Below are positions 26,455 to 36,680 of a stretch of DNA of 64,000 bases, piece after piece. The translations under genes were made by a program, and so were the position numbers. Below the pieces are notes generated by a model that had not been told where the DNA came from, made no database searches, and worked only from the letters and a program-made list of their open reading frames with translations. Source of the DNA: an uncultured Gammaproteobacteria bacterium (GTDB lineage: Bacteria; Pseudomonadota; Gammaproteobacteria; UBA4575); contig OX638335.1 of NCBI GenBank assembly GCA_951812785.1, positions 1,019,501 to 1,083,500 on the forward strand, read 5' to 3'. Position 1 is the stretch's first letter, and every line of letters starts with the position of its first letter.

Positions 26455-27870
26455 ATGGAAGTTAAAACTCGTTTTGCCCCTAGTCCCACTGGCTATTTGC
26501 ATATCGGCGGCGTGCGCACAGCTCTATTTTCCTGGTTATATGCCAGACACCATCAAGGTAAGTTTGTGCTTCGTATAGAAGACACGGATAGCGAGCGCTC
26601 TACTCAAGAATCGGTCGATGCAATTTTACGAGGAATGGAGTGGTTAGGATTAGATTATGATGAAGGACCTTTTTATCAAACACAGCGCTTTGATCAATAT
26701 AAACAAATCATCAAAAAATTATTAGATGAAGGTAAGGCTTATCGTTGTTACTGTATAAGAGAAGAATTAGATGCACTACGACTAGAGCAGCAAAAAAACA
26801 AACAGAAACCAAGATACGATGGCCGTTACCGTGAGTATACCGGTGCAGCTCCAAGTGGTGTGGACCCTGTCATCCGCTTTAAAAATCCCTTAGAGGGTGA
26901 GGTGGTTATCCAAGATCAAGTGCTTGGAGAAATAATTATTAACAACGCAGAATTAGATGACCTTATCATTGCTCGTTCAGACGGCACGCCTACTTATAAT
27001 TTAACTGTCGTTGTAGATGATTTAGACATGAATATAACCCACATCATTCGTGGAGATGATCATGTTAATAACACCCCCAGGCAGATTAATATGATTGAAG
27101 CATTAGGGGGAACCTTGCCAAATTATGCACATGTCCCAATGATTCTAGGTGACGATGGCAAGCGTATATCTAAGCGTCATGGCGCAGTAAGCGTATCAGC
27201 CTATGAGGATGAAGGTTATCTTCCCGAAGCATTGCTGAATTACTTAGTGCAACTCGGATGGGCACACGGTGATCAGGAAATTTTTTCCAAACAAGAAATG
27301 ATTGCATTGTTTTCATTGGAAAAAGTAAATAAATCTGCCGCTGCATTTGATATCGATAAACTCCAATGGCTTAATCAGCAATATATTAAAAAATCATCAA
27401 ATGATCTACTTGCTTCGTGGGTGAAAATAGCTTTTTCTAAAAAACAGATTAAGCCAAGCTCCGTGCAACAATTAGATAAAGTTATCGAACTGCAAAAAGA
27501 TAGAGTTAAAACATTAAGTGAGATGGCCAGTGCTAGTGAATATTTTTTTGCAGACTTTGAAAGCTATGATGAAAAATCTGCCAATAAGCACTTCAATCAA
27601 ACAAGTCTACCAGTTTTGCAATCTATTAAAGATAAATTAGTAGAAGTGCAAGATTGGAATGCGCAAAACATACAACAATGTATTCATGATTACTCACAAG
27701 AAAGCGAACTGAAATTGGGCAAAATTGCACCTCCAATTCGTGTGGCGGTATGTGGTAGCGCAAATTCACCCTCTATTGATATCACTCTGGAATTAATTGG
27801 TAAAGAGCGCGTGATACAGCGCATTAAAAATGCCATAAGTTTTATTTCTTCACAAGTTGAGGGAAATTAA
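26455..27870 (+). CDS. gltX: glutamate--tRNA ligase
   Basis: 471 residues of a bacterial GluRS. The class I 'HIGH' equivalent is 'APSPTGYLHIGGVRTALF' (residues about 8-25) and the 'KMSKS' equivalent 'GKRISKRHGAVSVSAYEDEG' (about 236-255). The C-terminal anticodon-binding domain is present to 'FISSQVEGN'. A single normal ATG at 26455 follows a 120-bp spacer from pgpA. tRNA-Ala follows 45 bp later. Intact. Confidence 0.97.
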   Translation: MEVKTRFAPSPTGYLHIGGVRTALFSWLYARHHQGKFVLRIEDTDSERSTQESVDAILRGMEWLGLDYDEGPFYQTQRFDQYKQIIKKLLDEGKAYRCYCIREELDALRLEQQKNKQKPRYDGRYREYTGAAPSGVDPVIRFKNPLEGEVVIQDQVLGEIIINNAELDDLIIARSDGTPTYNLTVVVDDLDMNITHIIRGDDHVNNTPRQINMIEALGGTLPNYAHVPMILGDDGKRISKRHGAVSVSAYEDEGYLPEALLNYLVQLGWAHGDQEIFSKQEMIALFSLEKVNKSAAAFDIDKLQWLNQQYIKKSSNDLLASWVKIAFSKKQIKPSSVQQLDKVIELQKDRVKTLSEMASASEYFFADFESYDEKSANKHFNQTSLPVLQSIKDKLVEVQDWNAQNIQQCIHDYSQESELKLGKIAPPIRVAVCGSANSPSIDITLELIGKERVIQRIKNAISFISSQVEGN

Positions 27871-27915
27871 TAACCTAGGCATAATTGTACCTCCTACCGA
27901 ACATTGACAGATGTC

Positions 27916-27991
27916 GGGGCTATAGCTCAGCTGGGAGAGCGCCTGCGTGGCACGCAGGAGGTCAGCGGTTCGATCCCGCTTAGCTCCACCA
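27916..27991 (+). tRNA. tRNA-Ala (anticodon GGC)
   Basis: A 76-nt cloverleaf: acceptor GGGGCTA pairs with TAGCTCC and ACCA is encoded. The anticodon loop CGTGGCACG presents GGC (reads GCC/GCU). The G3-U70 wobble pair, the identity mark of alanine tRNA, is present. T arm GCGGTTCGATCCCGC. Confidence 0.98.
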
Positions 27992-27998
27992 CTTAATA

Positions 27999-28213
27999 TT
28001 AAGTAGTGTCCGCAAATGTACTCTTCCCGATCCATTGAGACACATTTTTGATATGTGTTTTAGAACCTAGGATTCTTATCATACCGTTGCGTGTCATTGT
28101 TGTTAGTTTTTCGTGGCCTAGCCATATATTCGTCATAACCTCTAATGTGGTCGTGATAGTGATATCCGGTTCATGCCCTGTATCTTCAAAGCATAAATCA
28201 ATCTCATTATGTC
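27999..28213 (-). pseudogene. C-terminal fragment of an HxlR-type regulator (SCP2-like domain)
   Basis: On the minus strand, starting at the IS481 palindrome, an open frame reads 'NEIDLCFEDTGHEPDITITT', 'TLEVMTNIWLGHEKLTTMTR', 'NGMIRILGSKTHIKNVSQWI' and 'GKSTFADTT', then TAA at 27999-28001. I recognise the C-terminal sterol-carrier-like domain of long HxlR regulators (Asp-Leu-Cys ... Asp-(Ile/Leu)-x-(Ile/Val)-x-Thr ... Leu-x-x-Met-Thr-x-(Ile/Val)-Trp-Leu-Gly). The missing N-terminal part is at 44915-45383, broken at the matching position. Stop lies 7 bases from tRNA-Ala. Confidence 0.85.
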
Positions 28214-28289
28214 TAATAGTTCAGACCCGATCTGACAATTAGCAACCCTTGTGGATTGCTAATTGTCAGATCGGGTCTGAACTATTACA
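28212..28289. repeat. 78-bp palindrome made of two IS481 left ends
   Basis: Two head-to-head copies of the IS481 transposase-5' end: perfect 32-bp arms at 28214-28245 and 28256-28287 around a 10-base loop CCCTTGTGGA, plus one mismatched outer position. The arms begin TAATAGTTCAGACCCGATCT. It is the smallest IS481 derivative in the window, and could act as a MITE-like element and as a very strong hairpin at the 3' end of rhlE, whose stop codon it supplies. Confidence 0.93.
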
Positions 28290-29499
28290 GATTACGTCTA
28301 GGTTTAGCATTCCTCTGCTGTTGTCCACGACTAGTATTGATTGGTTCAGCTTTGATTGATGGGTCGGGCTCGAAATCATCAATGACTATTTTTGGAATGT
28401 TGCGCTTAATTAATTTCTCAATATCTTTTAGTAGTTTGTGTTCGTCTATGCACACAAGTGACATTGCTTCACCTTCATGACCTGCGCGACCTGTTCGCCC
28501 AATGCGGTGCACGTAATCTTCGGCCAAGTTAGGCAAATCAAAATTCACTACGTGAGGTAATTGTGAAATATCTAATCCTCGTGCAGCAATATCGGTTGCA
28601 ACTAAAACACTCACTTTGCCCGATTTGAAATCTGCTAAGGCTTTAGTTCTCGCTCCTTGGCTTTTATTGCCATGAATAGCGGCTGCACTAATACCACCGG
28701 ATTCTAACTGTTTAGCTAGGCGATTAGCGCTGTGTTTAGTACGGTTAAATACTAATACTTGTTTCCAGTTGTTAGACCCGATTAGAAAAGAAAGCAATTC
28801 GCGTTTACGTGTTTTATCAACCGGGTGTACTACTTGTGAAATTAAGTCTGATGCTGTGTTCTCAGTTGTCACCTCAACCAATGCCGGAGAATTAAGTAAG
28901 CCGCTCGAGAGTTGTTTTATCTCTTTTGAAAATGTTGCAGAAAACAATAACGTTTGTTTCTGTTTAGGCATGAGCGCAAGTACTTTACGAATGTCATGGA
29001 TGAAACCCATGTCTAACATACGATCCGCTTCGTCAAGCACCAAGATCTCGATATTAGATAAATCAGCGGTTTTTTGCCCCACATGATCTAGTAATCTGCC
29101 TGGTGTTGCGATTAATACATCGACACCTTTAATCAATTTTTGTTTTTGCGGGTTAATGCTAACGCCGCCAAATACAACGGCTGATCGAAGTGGCAGGTGT
29201 TCACCGTATTCGCGCACACTCTCGGCAACTTGAGCAGCAAGCTCTCGTGTAGGCGTTAAAATTAACGCACGTATTGGGCGTCGACCTTTCTGTGATCGCT
29301 CTTTTGAAGACAATCGCTGTAATAGAGGTAAGGTGAAACCGGCTGTTTTGCCTGTTCCTGTTTGCGCGCCTCCCATGAGGTCGCGTCCTTCTAATATAAA
29401 TGGGATAGCTTGTTTTTGGATGGCAGTAGGGGCGCTGTAACCTTTTTCAGACACAGCACGAAGTAATTCGGCACGCAGGCCGAGTGTTTCAAATGACAT
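28285..29499 (-). CDS. rhlE: DEAD-box ATP-dependent RNA helicase RhlE
   Basis: 404 residues. All helicase motifs are present in order: Q motif '[14 protein letters not shown]', motif I '[14 protein letters not shown]' (about residues 45-58), 'PTRELAAQV', 'TPGRLLDH', motif II '[14 protein letters not shown]', motif III 'LFSATFS', '[14 protein letters not shown]' and motif VI '[10 protein letters not shown]'. RhlE remodels RNA, including during ribosome maturation. The C-terminal tail is short and basic ('[12 protein letters not shown]'). Its stop TAA lies inside the flanking IS481 end, so a few native terminal residues may be lost. Start ATG 29499 matches 'MSFETLGL'. Probably functional. Confidence 0.94.
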   Translation of the reverse strand: MSFETLGLRAELLRAVSEKGYSAPTAIQKQAIPFILEGRDLMGGAQTGTGKTAGFTLPLLQRLSSKERSQKGRRPIRALILTPTRELAAQVAESVREYGEHLPLRSAVVFGGVSINPQKQKLIKGVDVLIATPGRLLDHVGQKTADLSNIEILVLDEADRMLDMGFIHDIRKVLALMPKQKQTLLFSATFSKEIKQLSSGLLNSPALVEVTTENTASDLISQVVHPVDKTRKRELLSFLIGSNNWKQVLVFNRTKHSANRLAKQLESGGISAAAIHGNKSQGARTKALADFKSGKVSVLVATDIAARGLDISQLPHVVNFDLPNLAEDYVHRIGRTGRAGHEGEAMSLVCIDEHKLLKDIEKLIKRNIPKIVIDDFEPDPSIKAEPINTSRGQQQRNAKPRRNL

Positions 29500-29932
29500 T
29501 AATGATTTAACTCCAGGGATCGCCTATTCAAAACTTTGGTTTGAATCGGTCTAGGCAGAAACTTAATATTATGGGTTGAATCTGAGGGGATTACCGTTTA
29601 ATAGTGTGCAGACCGAAGTGCACTTGATTGGCGCGGAGTATACATGAAGTCGTGAAGATAGATATAAATATGCCTAGGTAGAGATTGTTTTTAGCTTTAA
29701 CGGCTTATTTTCTGCATATCTAATAATTCAGTTGAGAGTCTACTCATAATATTTTAAATATTAGTATATTAAATATAGTTAGTTATAGAATATAATTAAT
29801 GTATATTATATATTTATAATTCTATCTACTAAAATTCATACTTAATATATATTCATTCTGGCGCCATACAGTTGCTATCAATTGAACGGCGTGCATGTAT
29901 AATCGCGCGCATTCTGAAACAAGGACCAGCAC
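29500..29932. other. divergent rhlE/typA intergenic region
   Basis: 433 bp with no coding frame. The central part (about 29740-29850) is extremely AT-rich, consistent with promoters in both directions. A TATAAT at 29898-29903 lies 30 bases before the typA start and is a likely -10; a matching -35 is not clear. Confidence 0.5.
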
Positions 29933-31750
29933 GTGACCAACAAACTTCGTAACATTGCCATTATTGCCCATGTTGACCATGGGAAAACCACCCTGGTTGA
30001 TCAACTTTTACAGCAGTCTGGCACGTTCGACGAACGCTCGGCACCTCAAGTGCGCGTGATGGATTCCAATGACCTTGAGAAAGAACGTGGAATTACCATT
30101 CTTTCTAAAAATACGGCAATTCGCTGGAATGACTATCGAATCAATATTGTGGATACACCTGGACACGCTGATTTCGGCGGGGAAGTAGAACGTGTGCTTT
30201 CAATGGTGGATTGTGTGCTGTTACTGGTAGATGCGGTAGAAGGCCCTATGCCGCAAACACGTTTTGTGACCCAAAAAGCATTTAACATGGATTTTTGCCC
30301 AATTGTTGTAATCAACAAGATTGACCGTGATGGTGCACGACCTGATTGGGTGTTGGATCGTACATTTGACTTGTTTGATCGCCTAGGAGCGACTGATGAA
30401 CAACTAGATTTTCCAGTGGTATACGCTTCTGGCATAAATGGTTATGCAGGACTTGATGCTAGTGTTCGCGATGGCGATATGACGCCATTACTTACCAGTA
30501 TTATTGAAAATGTAAAAGCGCCTGATGTCGACGCTGAAGGTCCATTCCAGATGCAGATCTCTACCTTAGATTACAATAACTATGTTGGTGTGATTGGTAT
30601 TGGCAGAATCAAACGTGGCGAAATTAAATCAAACACACCGATCGCTATTATTGATAGAGAAGGTAAGCAGCGAAAAGGCAAAATATTACGGATCCTTGGA
30701 TTCCATGGATTAGAAAGGATCGAAGTGGAATCGGCTAGTGCAGGCGATATCGTTGCAATAACAGGTATTGATCCTCTAGATATTTCCGACACAATCTGCC
30801 AACTAGACACGGTGGAAGCTCTAACGCCACTGACAGTGGATGAGCCAACAATCAGCATGACCTTTCAAGCCAACGCTTCTCCATTTGCAGGCAAAGAAGG
30901 CAAGTATGTGACCAGTAGAAATATCTGGGATCGGCTTCAGCAAGAGTTAAAGCATAACGTTGCATTACGCGTGGAAACTATTGAAAATAATGAGAAATAT
31001 CGAGTATCAGGTCGTGGAGAATTGCACCTTTCAGTGCTTATCGAAACCATGCGACGCGAAGGATTTGAACTGGCAGTAGGGCGTCCTGAAGTGATAACTC
31101 GCGAGGAAAATGGCGTTATTATGGAGCCATTCGAGCAATTAACCATTGATGTTGAGTCTGACCACCAAGGCTCAGTGATGGAGCAATTGGGTGTGAGACG
31201 TGGTGATCTTAAAAATATGGAACCTGATGGCAAGGGGCGTGTACGTTTGGACTACATTATTCCCGCACGTGGTTTGATTGGTTTTCGTACAGAATTTATG
31301 ACCATGACCTCGGGCACAGGTCTTCTTTATAGCGTGTTTGATAGTTACGGCCCTACGGTTTCTACTGGCATCGGCCAACGTACTAGAGGCGTGTTAATTT
31401 CCAACGGCCAAGGTAAGGCAGCTGGTTATGCAATATTCAGTTTACAGGAGCGTGGGCGTATGATGATTGGGCATGGTGTAGAAATTTACGAAGGCATGGT
31501 TATTGGAATACATACACGTGATAATGATCTCACAGTCAACGCACTTAAAGGCAAGCAGTTAACTAACGTGCGTGCTTCTGGAACTGATGAAAATATCGTT
31601 CTTACTACACCTATAAACGTAAGTTTAGAATATGCGTTAGAGTTCATTGATGATGATGAATTAGTGGAAGTTACACCTATAAATATTCGTATTCGTAAAA
31701 AATTCTTAAAAGAACACGAACGAAAGCGTACTTCTAAAAAAGCTAGCTAG
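29933..31750 (+). CDS. typA: ribosome-associated GTPase TypA/BipA
   Basis: 605 residues, the family's length. Translation-factor GTPase with G1 '[14 protein letters not shown]' (about residues 12-25), switch '[13 protein letters not shown]', G3 '[14 protein letters not shown]' and G4 'VINKIDR', then EF-G-like domains and the BipA-specific C terminus ('[15 protein letters not shown]'). BipA assists 50S assembly under stress and cold. The start is GTG 29933 ('[17 protein letters not shown]'), preceded by AAGGA. Intact. Confidence 0.97.
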   Translation: MTNKLRNIAIIAHVDHGKTTLVDQLLQQSGTFDERSAPQVRVMDSNDLEKERGITILSKNTAIRWNDYRINIVDTPGHADFGGEVERVLSMVDCVLLLVDAVEGPMPQTRFVTQKAFNMDFCPIVVINKIDRDGARPDWVLDRTFDLFDRLGATDEQLDFPVVYASGINGYAGLDASVRDGDMTPLLTSIIENVKAPDVDAEGPFQMQISTLDYNNYVGVIGIGRIKRGEIKSNTPIAIIDREGKQRKGKILRILGFHGLERIEVESASAGDIVAITGIDPLDISDTICQLDTVEALTPLTVDEPTISMTFQANASPFAGKEGKYVTSRNIWDRLQQELKHNVALRVETIENNEKYRVSGRGELHLSVLIETMRREGFELAVGRPEVITREENGVIMEPFEQLTIDVESDHQGSVMEQLGVRRGDLKNMEPDGKGRVRLDYIIPARGLIGFRTEFMTMTSGTGLLYSVFDSYGPTVSTGIGQRTRGVLISNGQGKAAGYAIFSLQERGRMMIGHGVEIYEGMVIGIHTRDNDLTVNALKGKQLTNVRASGTDENIVLTTPINVSLEYALEFIDDDELVEVTPINIRIRKKFLKEHERKRTSKKAS

Positions 31751-31860
31751 TAATGGCTATCTAAATATTCTTTTCGTGCATTTATCTTGCGTTAGAAAAT
31801 TTTATTCTCTGATTTGATATACTTAATAAGCGATTTTAGTATGAAAACTAGGGGGCTACT

Positions 31861-32076
31861 TTGAGTGATCAAGACAACAAGAACCAGAAAAAGAAAGATC
31901 GTCGTGGTCGTGACGATAGAAGAAGTCTAAGTAGATCGGCAAGTTTTCCATATGAGACTAAGCAGGGATTACTTATTTATGAGGATAGAAGAAGAATTCC
32001 TGAGCGTAGAATTAATAATATCTCTGTAGAAGATACAGAAATTAATGAAGAAGAGTTCATCAAAAAATACCAATAA
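31861..32076 (+). CDS. small conserved hydrophilic protein, 71 residues
   Basis: TTG start at 31861 after 'GGGGGC'. The protein is strongly charged ('KNQKKKDRRGRDDRRSLSR') and ends 'YEDRRRIPERRINNISVEDT', where Asp-Arg-Arg-x-x-Pro-Glu-Arg-Arg is a motif I recall in small gammaproteobacterial proteins of unknown role. No domain assigned. Its spacing from typA (110 bp) gives no clear operon. Moderate confidence that it is translated. Confidence 0.55.
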   Translation: MSDQDNKNQKKKDRRGRDDRRSLSRSASFPYETKQGLLIYEDRRRIPERRINNISVEDTEINEEEFIKKYQ

Positions 32077-32146
32077 GCTTCAATAAAAATTCATAACTCT
32101 ATGAATTAAAACCATTAAACGGTGAGTAATCGCTTATAATTAGCGT

Positions 32147-32494
32147 TTTAGTGGGCTATATAAACGCACTGACCGGACATGGTTTTATCTATTAAATCTA
32201 TCACTTTTTAAGCCGTTAACTTATTGCGGCAAATACACAGGTTTCGACTGGAACTGATTAAAAACCTTGTGAAATGAGTGTAAAGGTATGTTAGTGTAAT
32301 GCCTCAAATATCTTCGCTAACTGCATAAATAGTTAATGCATGGGTTGGGAAGGTAATTAAAGAATTTAATATGCCGTACGCACGGAAAATTGGCACCCTT
32401 TCTCCTCTAGTTGGGTATAAAATACAATAAATTGTCGGAGTCCTAGCGTACAATCGGCAGACTGTAAACCCGTCTTTATGGCGGGTTTTTATTT
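32147..32494 (+). ncRNA. candidate structured non-coding RNA
   Basis: Between a TATAAT hexamer (32135-32140) and a clear intrinsic terminator (32466-32492) lies about 350 bp with no convincing gene but several possible hairpins: CACAGGTTT ... AAACCTTGTG near 32237-32276, and CCGT-ACGC-ACGG near 32375-32386 enclosed by TGCC/GGCA. It does not match tmRNA, 6S, RNase P or SRP RNA as I know them. Evidence is positional and structural only. Confidence 0.3.
32466..32492 (+). terminator. intrinsic terminator
   Basis: AAACCCG, loop TCTTTATGG, CGGGTTT then TTTATTTTTAG. Stem of 7 bp with a long T run, pointing rightwards. It ends whatever transcript comes from the 32.1-32.45 kb region. Confidence 0.75.
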
Positions 32495-32533
32495 TTAGAT
32501 TCAACCTCTTAAGTCGCTATATTCAAGTTAATT

Positions 32534-32920
32534 GTGAGATTAAACTTAGATCAAAAACTGAATAAATTCTCTGCAATTCTTTTAGTCATTTTTTCTCTTA
32601 TATGGGCTAATTCATTTAGTCATGCTGCGGATGACGCTGGCCAATATTTAGTACTGGGGCTAGGAAATCTTAGCTGCAAATCATTTCTCTATGAAGATGA
32701 GGAAGGTGCTGCTTATTACTTGAGCTGGCTAGCAGGTTATATAACTGCCTATAACCAACTTTCAGAAAACACTTACTCTGTATTAGGGAAAGCTAAAACA
32801 ATAGGACAAATAGAATCGTGGTTATTCGACTATTGCACCATTAATAATGATGAAACTTTTGAAAATGCTATTCGTAACTTGTTGAGAAATCTAAAATATT
32901 CTCGGATTAAACAAGAATAA
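32534..32920 (+). CDS. small secreted protein of the HdeA/Rap1a-like type
   Basis: 128 residues from GTG 32534. An N-terminal signal ('KFSAILLVIFSLIWANSFSHA', cleaved before ADDAG) precedes a helical domain with two cysteines: 'NLSCKSFL' and 'WLFDYCTINNDETFENAIRN'. The pattern Cys ... 'YLSWLAGYITAYNQL' ... Trp-(Leu/Val)-x-x-Tyr-Cys ... Phe-x-x-Ala fits small periplasmic HdeA- or Rap1a/Tai-like proteins with one disulfide. I cannot say more on function. It lies 80 bp upstream of fur. Intact. Confidence 0.7.
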   Translation: MRLNLDQKLNKFSAILLVIFSLIWANSFSHAADDAGQYLVLGLGNLSCKSFLYEDEEGAAYYLSWLAGYITAYNQLSENTYSVLGKAKTIGQIESWLFDYCTINNDETFENAIRNLLRNLKYSRIKQE

Positions 32921-33000
32921 TAATCTGTTATTTAAGACTACTGGAAGCATCTATTTATTGGTATAGTCCCGGCCACTATATTCAATCGTAGCTAAATAAC

Positions 33001-33420
33001 ATGGTAAATCAGGATTTACGCAAAGCGGGACTGAAAGTCACTCTCCCCAGAATGAAAATTTTGGAGATTTTAGAGCAGTCGACTAAACAGCATTTAAGCG
33101 CCGAGGACATTTATCGTGTGTTGCTAGATTCTGATGAAGAAATTGGCTTAGCGACAATATATAGAGTTCTTACCCAGTTTGAAGGTGCGGGGCTAGTCAT
33201 TCGTCATCATTTTGAAGGCGGGCAAGCCGTTTTTGAATTAGATCGTGGTAAACATCATGATCACCTTATTTGTATAAAATGCGGCAAAATTGTCGAATTT
33301 ATGGATACCTCAATAGAAGAGCAACAAAAGAAGATTGCTGAAGAAGCTGGATTTAGAATTACTGACCATTCGCTAATCATTTACGGTGAATGTAATTCTG
33401 ATAAGTGCGAAAACTCTTAA
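33001..33420 (+). CDS. fur: ferric uptake regulator Fur
   Basis: 139 residues. Winged-helix N terminus ('RKAGLKVTLPRMKILEILEQ', 'LSAEDIYRVLLDSDEEIGLA', 'ATIYRVLTQFEGAGLV') and dimerisation domain with metal site 'FELDRGKHHDHLICIKCGKI' and the Cys-x2-Cys in 'LICIKCGKI'. The C terminus 'YGECNSDKCENS' keeps two more cysteines. Fur represses iron-uptake genes when Fe(II) is bound; the TonB/ExbBD operon at 42.5-44.6 kb would be a natural target, though I did not find a Fur box there. Intact. Confidence 0.96.
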   Translation: MVNQDLRKAGLKVTLPRMKILEILEQSTKQHLSAEDIYRVLLDSDEEIGLATIYRVLTQFEGAGLVIRHHFEGGQAVFELDRGKHHDHLICIKCGKIVEFMDTSIEEQQKKIAEEAGFRITDHSLIIYGECNSDKCENS

Positions 33421-33460
33421 ACATATAATGAATACAAGTGATAGAGCAATTCAAGCATAG

Positions 33461-34234
33461 TTAACTGCGAATACCGCTGCCTCTATTCAATAAAGTAGAG
33501 GCGGTAATATATAGAACAATTACAAATGAGAGGATGATGGTTAACGATAGATAAGTGTTTATGTCATTAACGCCTATCATCCCAGTTCTGAAAGTGTCGA
33601 CCATATATAAAATCGGGTTTGCATACGACACTGAACGCCAAAACTCTGGAAGCATATCAATGCTGTAGAATATTCCTCCTAGATAAGTTAGCGGTGTTAG
33701 CACGAAAGTGGGTATCAACGAGATATCGTCGAAGCTGTTAGCAAAGATGGCATTAATCAGACCTGCCAATGAAAATAGTATGCAAGTAAGCAGTGCCACT
33801 AATAATAACAATCCAATATTTTGGAATTGTAGCTCAGTAAAAAATGTGGCAGTTAGTGTGACAGCAATTCCAACCGTTAAACCTCTCGCAATTCCTCCGG
33901 ATAGAAATCCCCATATGATGATGTAGTTAGGCATGGGAGAGATTAACATTTCCTCTATATGTTTCTGGAATTTAGAACTATAAAACGAAGAAACCACATT
34001 CGCATATGAATTGGTGATGATTGACATCATGATCATGCCTGGAATGATGTAATTGATATAACTATGGCCTTTTACATTGTCTAGTTGCGATCCAATCAAA
34101 TTACCAAAAATAATAAAGTAAAGTGCTACCGTAATTATTGAAGGCACGATAGTCTGTACCCATATTCGTGCAAATCTTAAAATTTCTTTTATAAAGATAG
34201 CTCTTAGTGCAATAAATTTTTCGGCGAATGTCAT
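33461..34234 (-). CDS. yadH: ABC-2 type transporter permease (YadH-like)
   Basis: 257 residues with six hydrophobic segments and the ABC-2 family signature region 'LTPLTYLGGIFYSIDMLPEF' near residue 190. E. coli YadH has 256 residues. It pairs with the ATPase encoded 12 bp upstream in the same operon. The substrate of YadGH is not known. Intact. Confidence 0.92.
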   Translation of the reverse strand: MTFAEKFIALRAIFIKEILRFARIWVQTIVPSIITVALYFIIFGNLIGSQLDNVKGHSYINYIIPGMIMMSIITNSYANVVSSFYSSKFQKHIEEMLISPMPNYIIIWGFLSGGIARGLTVGIAVTLTATFFTELQFQNIGLLLLVALLTCILFSLAGLINAIFANSFDDISLIPTFVLTPLTYLGGIFYSIDMLPEFWRSVSYANPILYMVDTFRTGMIGVNDINTYLSLTIILSFVIVLYITASTLLNRGSGIRS

Positions 34235-34246
34235 AGTGATCTCAAA

Positions 34247-35173
34247 TTATTTATTAACCAGATCCATGAATAACTCTTCAAGACGGTTTGATTTATTTCT
34301 CATGCTGACAATTTGTATATTAAGCTTTGCAAAGTCTGAGAAGATTAATTCTAGTGTTTGATTCTCTTTAGGAGTTATTTCTAGAGTTCTCTCATCAGTG
34401 AGAGTTATAGAAACATTTTCAATATCTGGTGCAGCTGTGATTGGATTTTTTAAGTAAACTATGAAAGTTTCTTTTTTTAGCTGATCTAATAGCTCTCTTA
34501 ATGATGTGTCAATTATGATGTTGCCATCATTAATGATTCCAATATTTCGGCATAAGTATTCAGCTTCTTCAAGATAATGGGTAGTTAAAATGATTGTTCT
34601 ACCATCATCATTTAACTTTTGTAATAACTCCCACATAGAGCGACGTATCTCTATATCAACTCCAGCAGTGGGTTCATCAAGAATTAATAGTTGCGGATCA
34701 TGGATGAGGGCACGAGCAATCATTAATCTGCGTTTCATACCTCCCGATAATTCTCGTGGCGTACTTTTCCTTTTTTCCCATAATCCTAAGATATTGAGTG
34801 TATACTCTGCTTTTTCCTTAGCAATATTTGCCTGAATACCGTAATAACCTGCCTGATATTTTACAATTTCTAAAATGGGTTCAAAGGAATTGAAATTGAA
34901 TTCTTGTGGAACTAGGCCAATTAATTTTTTTGCCTGTGCAAAATTTTCGTCAATGTTGTGACTAAACACTTCTACTGAGCCTGACGTTTTATTTACAAGC
35001 GAACATATAATTCCAATGGTTGTTGATTTTCCTGCCCCATTAGGGCCTAACAATGCATAAAAATCACCTTGGCTTACCTTAAAAGAGATGCCATTGAGTG
35101 CTTGAAAACCACCTTTGTAGCGTTTTACTAAATTCTCAATTTTAAGTGCTGGAATTTGAGTGTTCATTTGCAT
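34247..35173 (-). CDS. yadG: ABC transporter ATP-binding protein (YadG-like)
   Basis: 308 residues, exactly the E. coli YadG length. Walker A 'LLGPNGAGKSTTIGII', signature 'ELSGGMKRRLMIARALIHDP', Walker B 'LLILDEPTAGVDIEIRR' and H-loop 'ILTTHYLEEAE', followed by a C-terminal domain of about 90 residues. It drives the permease encoded just downstream. ATG at 35173 ('MQMNTQIPALKIENL'); the second methionine is an alternative start. Intact. Confidence 0.94.
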   Translation of the reverse strand: MQMNTQIPALKIENLVKRYKGGFQALNGISFKVSQGDFYALLGPNGAGKSTTIGIICSLVNKTSGSVEVFSHNIDENFAQAKKLIGLVPQEFNFNSFEPILEIVKYQAGYYGIQANIAKEKAEYTLNILGLWEKRKSTPRELSGGMKRRLMIARALIHDPQLLILDEPTAGVDIEIRRSMWELLQKLNDDGRTIILTTHYLEEAEYLCRNIGIINDGNIIIDTSLRELLDQLKKETFIVYLKNPITAAPDIENVSITLTDERTLEITPKENQTLELIFSDFAKLNIQIVSMRNKSNRLEELFMDLVNK

Positions 35174-35244
35174 AATTTTGGTGCAGCCGTTTTAAGCTTG
35201 ATTTGTTACAATTGACCGTTTTATAGATAACCTTAAATACAAGC

Positions 35245-36628
35245 ATGGATTGTTTTTACGAAGCAGCTGATGAAGATAGCATTCTAATCACGTTATTTAC
35301 TAAAGCAGGGTTTGATGAGTTAACTAAGTCTTCTTTAGGTACCGTTACCACGTGGCTATTGTCTAGTAATCGCTCAATACAAGAAGGTAATCATTATCTT
35401 GTGCCTGATAATGCAGGTAAGTTAAACCAAGTTGTTGTTATTGTCGACGATAATATATCTATATGGACTATTGCTAACCTACCTTTTTCGCTGCCAGTAG
35501 CTAATTACTTTCTCGCAGATACAATCCCCGTTGAAGATCGTGAAAAACTCATCATAGGCTGGGGCCTAGGATCTTATCAATTCTCAAAATAGTAAGAAGA
35601 AAAAAGGCTGTGCGTGCCTATTATTTAACTCTGATATCGATTAAACCACTGTTTTAGCCACAATAAGCTCAACACAAATTGTAAGAGATTTAATTAATGA
35701 GCCTGCTAATGCAATGATGCCTGAGCACCTTTCTAAGGCTACACAAAAACTAGCTTCGAAATTTAATGCCTCATTTCACTGAGGTTGTTGGCGATGACCT
35801 AATTAAAGATAATTACCCGTTAATTCATGCGGTAGGCCGTGCTAGTGAATATAAACCACGGTTAATTAAACTGGAATGGGGCAACCCTGAGCACCCACTA
35901 TTATGTGTTGCTGGTAAAGGAGTGTGTTTTGATAGTGGTGGTGTAGATATTAAAAATGCATCTGGTATGCGTTGGATGAAAAAAGACATGGGTGGCGCTG
36001 CACATGCACTTGGATTGGCTAACTATATTATGGAAACTAATCTTCCTGTGCAATTACAAGTTGCCATTCCTGCTGTGGAAAATGCCATCTCAAATAATGC
36101 TTACCGACCTGGTGATGTCATTATTTCACGCTCAGGAAAATCTGTAGAAATAGATAATACTGATGCTGAGGGCAGGTTAGTGCTTGCAGATGCTATATCT
36201 GAACTCTGTGACCTTCAGCCAGATTTATTGATCGATTTTGCAACTTTGACTGGTGCAGCACGCGTTGCGTGCTTGGAACTGAAGTAGGTGTGTTTTTTAG
36301 TGAGAAAGACAAGACATCTCATGGGTTATATTCGTCTGCTACAACATCAGAAGATGATATTTGGCGCTTACCCTTACACCAAGGATACAAATACCAGCTT
36401 AAAAGCAGTATTGCTGATTTAGTGAATTGTGCATCAAGTGGATATGGTGGTGCTATTACTGCTGCATTATTTTTACAGTCATTTGTTTCTGACGATTGTG
36501 ATTGGGTTCATTTTGATGTGATGGCATACAATATGCGAAGTCGACCTGGTCGTCCTAAGGGCGGAGAAGCAATGGGCTTGCGAAGTGTTTGTAATTATCT
36601 TGAAACGCGTTACGGCACGAATGAATAA
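35245..36628 (+). pseudogene. leucyl aminopeptidase (M17 family), multiple frameshifts
   Basis: Starts at ATG 35245 with an N-terminal domain ending at a stop at 35592. The sequence continues in other frames: 'SSTQIVRDLINEPANAMMPE' (with TAA near 35644), then from about 35766 'FTEVVGDDLIKDNYPLIHAV' and the catalytic core 'GKGVCFDSGGVDIK' (metal Lys and Asp) and 'VEIDNTDAEGRLVLADA' (metal Asp/Glu and catalytic Arg). Another shift near 36272 leads to 'GTEVGVFFSEKDKTSHGLYS' and the end 'NYLETRYGTNE'. M17 enzymes trim N-terminal residues from peptides. At least three shifts and one nonsense codon, yet all active-site residues persist, so decay is recent. Confidence 0.92.
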
Positions 36629-36680
36629 TGCCTGTTAATTATTAAATTAGTGAACATTCAAACACATTCTTAACAGTTTC

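Noticed and set aside
32220-32300. Second tmRNA-like sequence ('ACAGGTTTCGACTGG')
   Set aside because: Only the short 5' motif resembles tmRNA; no tRNA-like 3' half or tag frame is present and a full ssrA exists at 5049-5407.
32440-32480. tRNA-Tyr-like anticodon arm ('CAGACTGTAAA')
   Set aside because: No acceptor, D or T arm; the stretch belongs to the terminator region.
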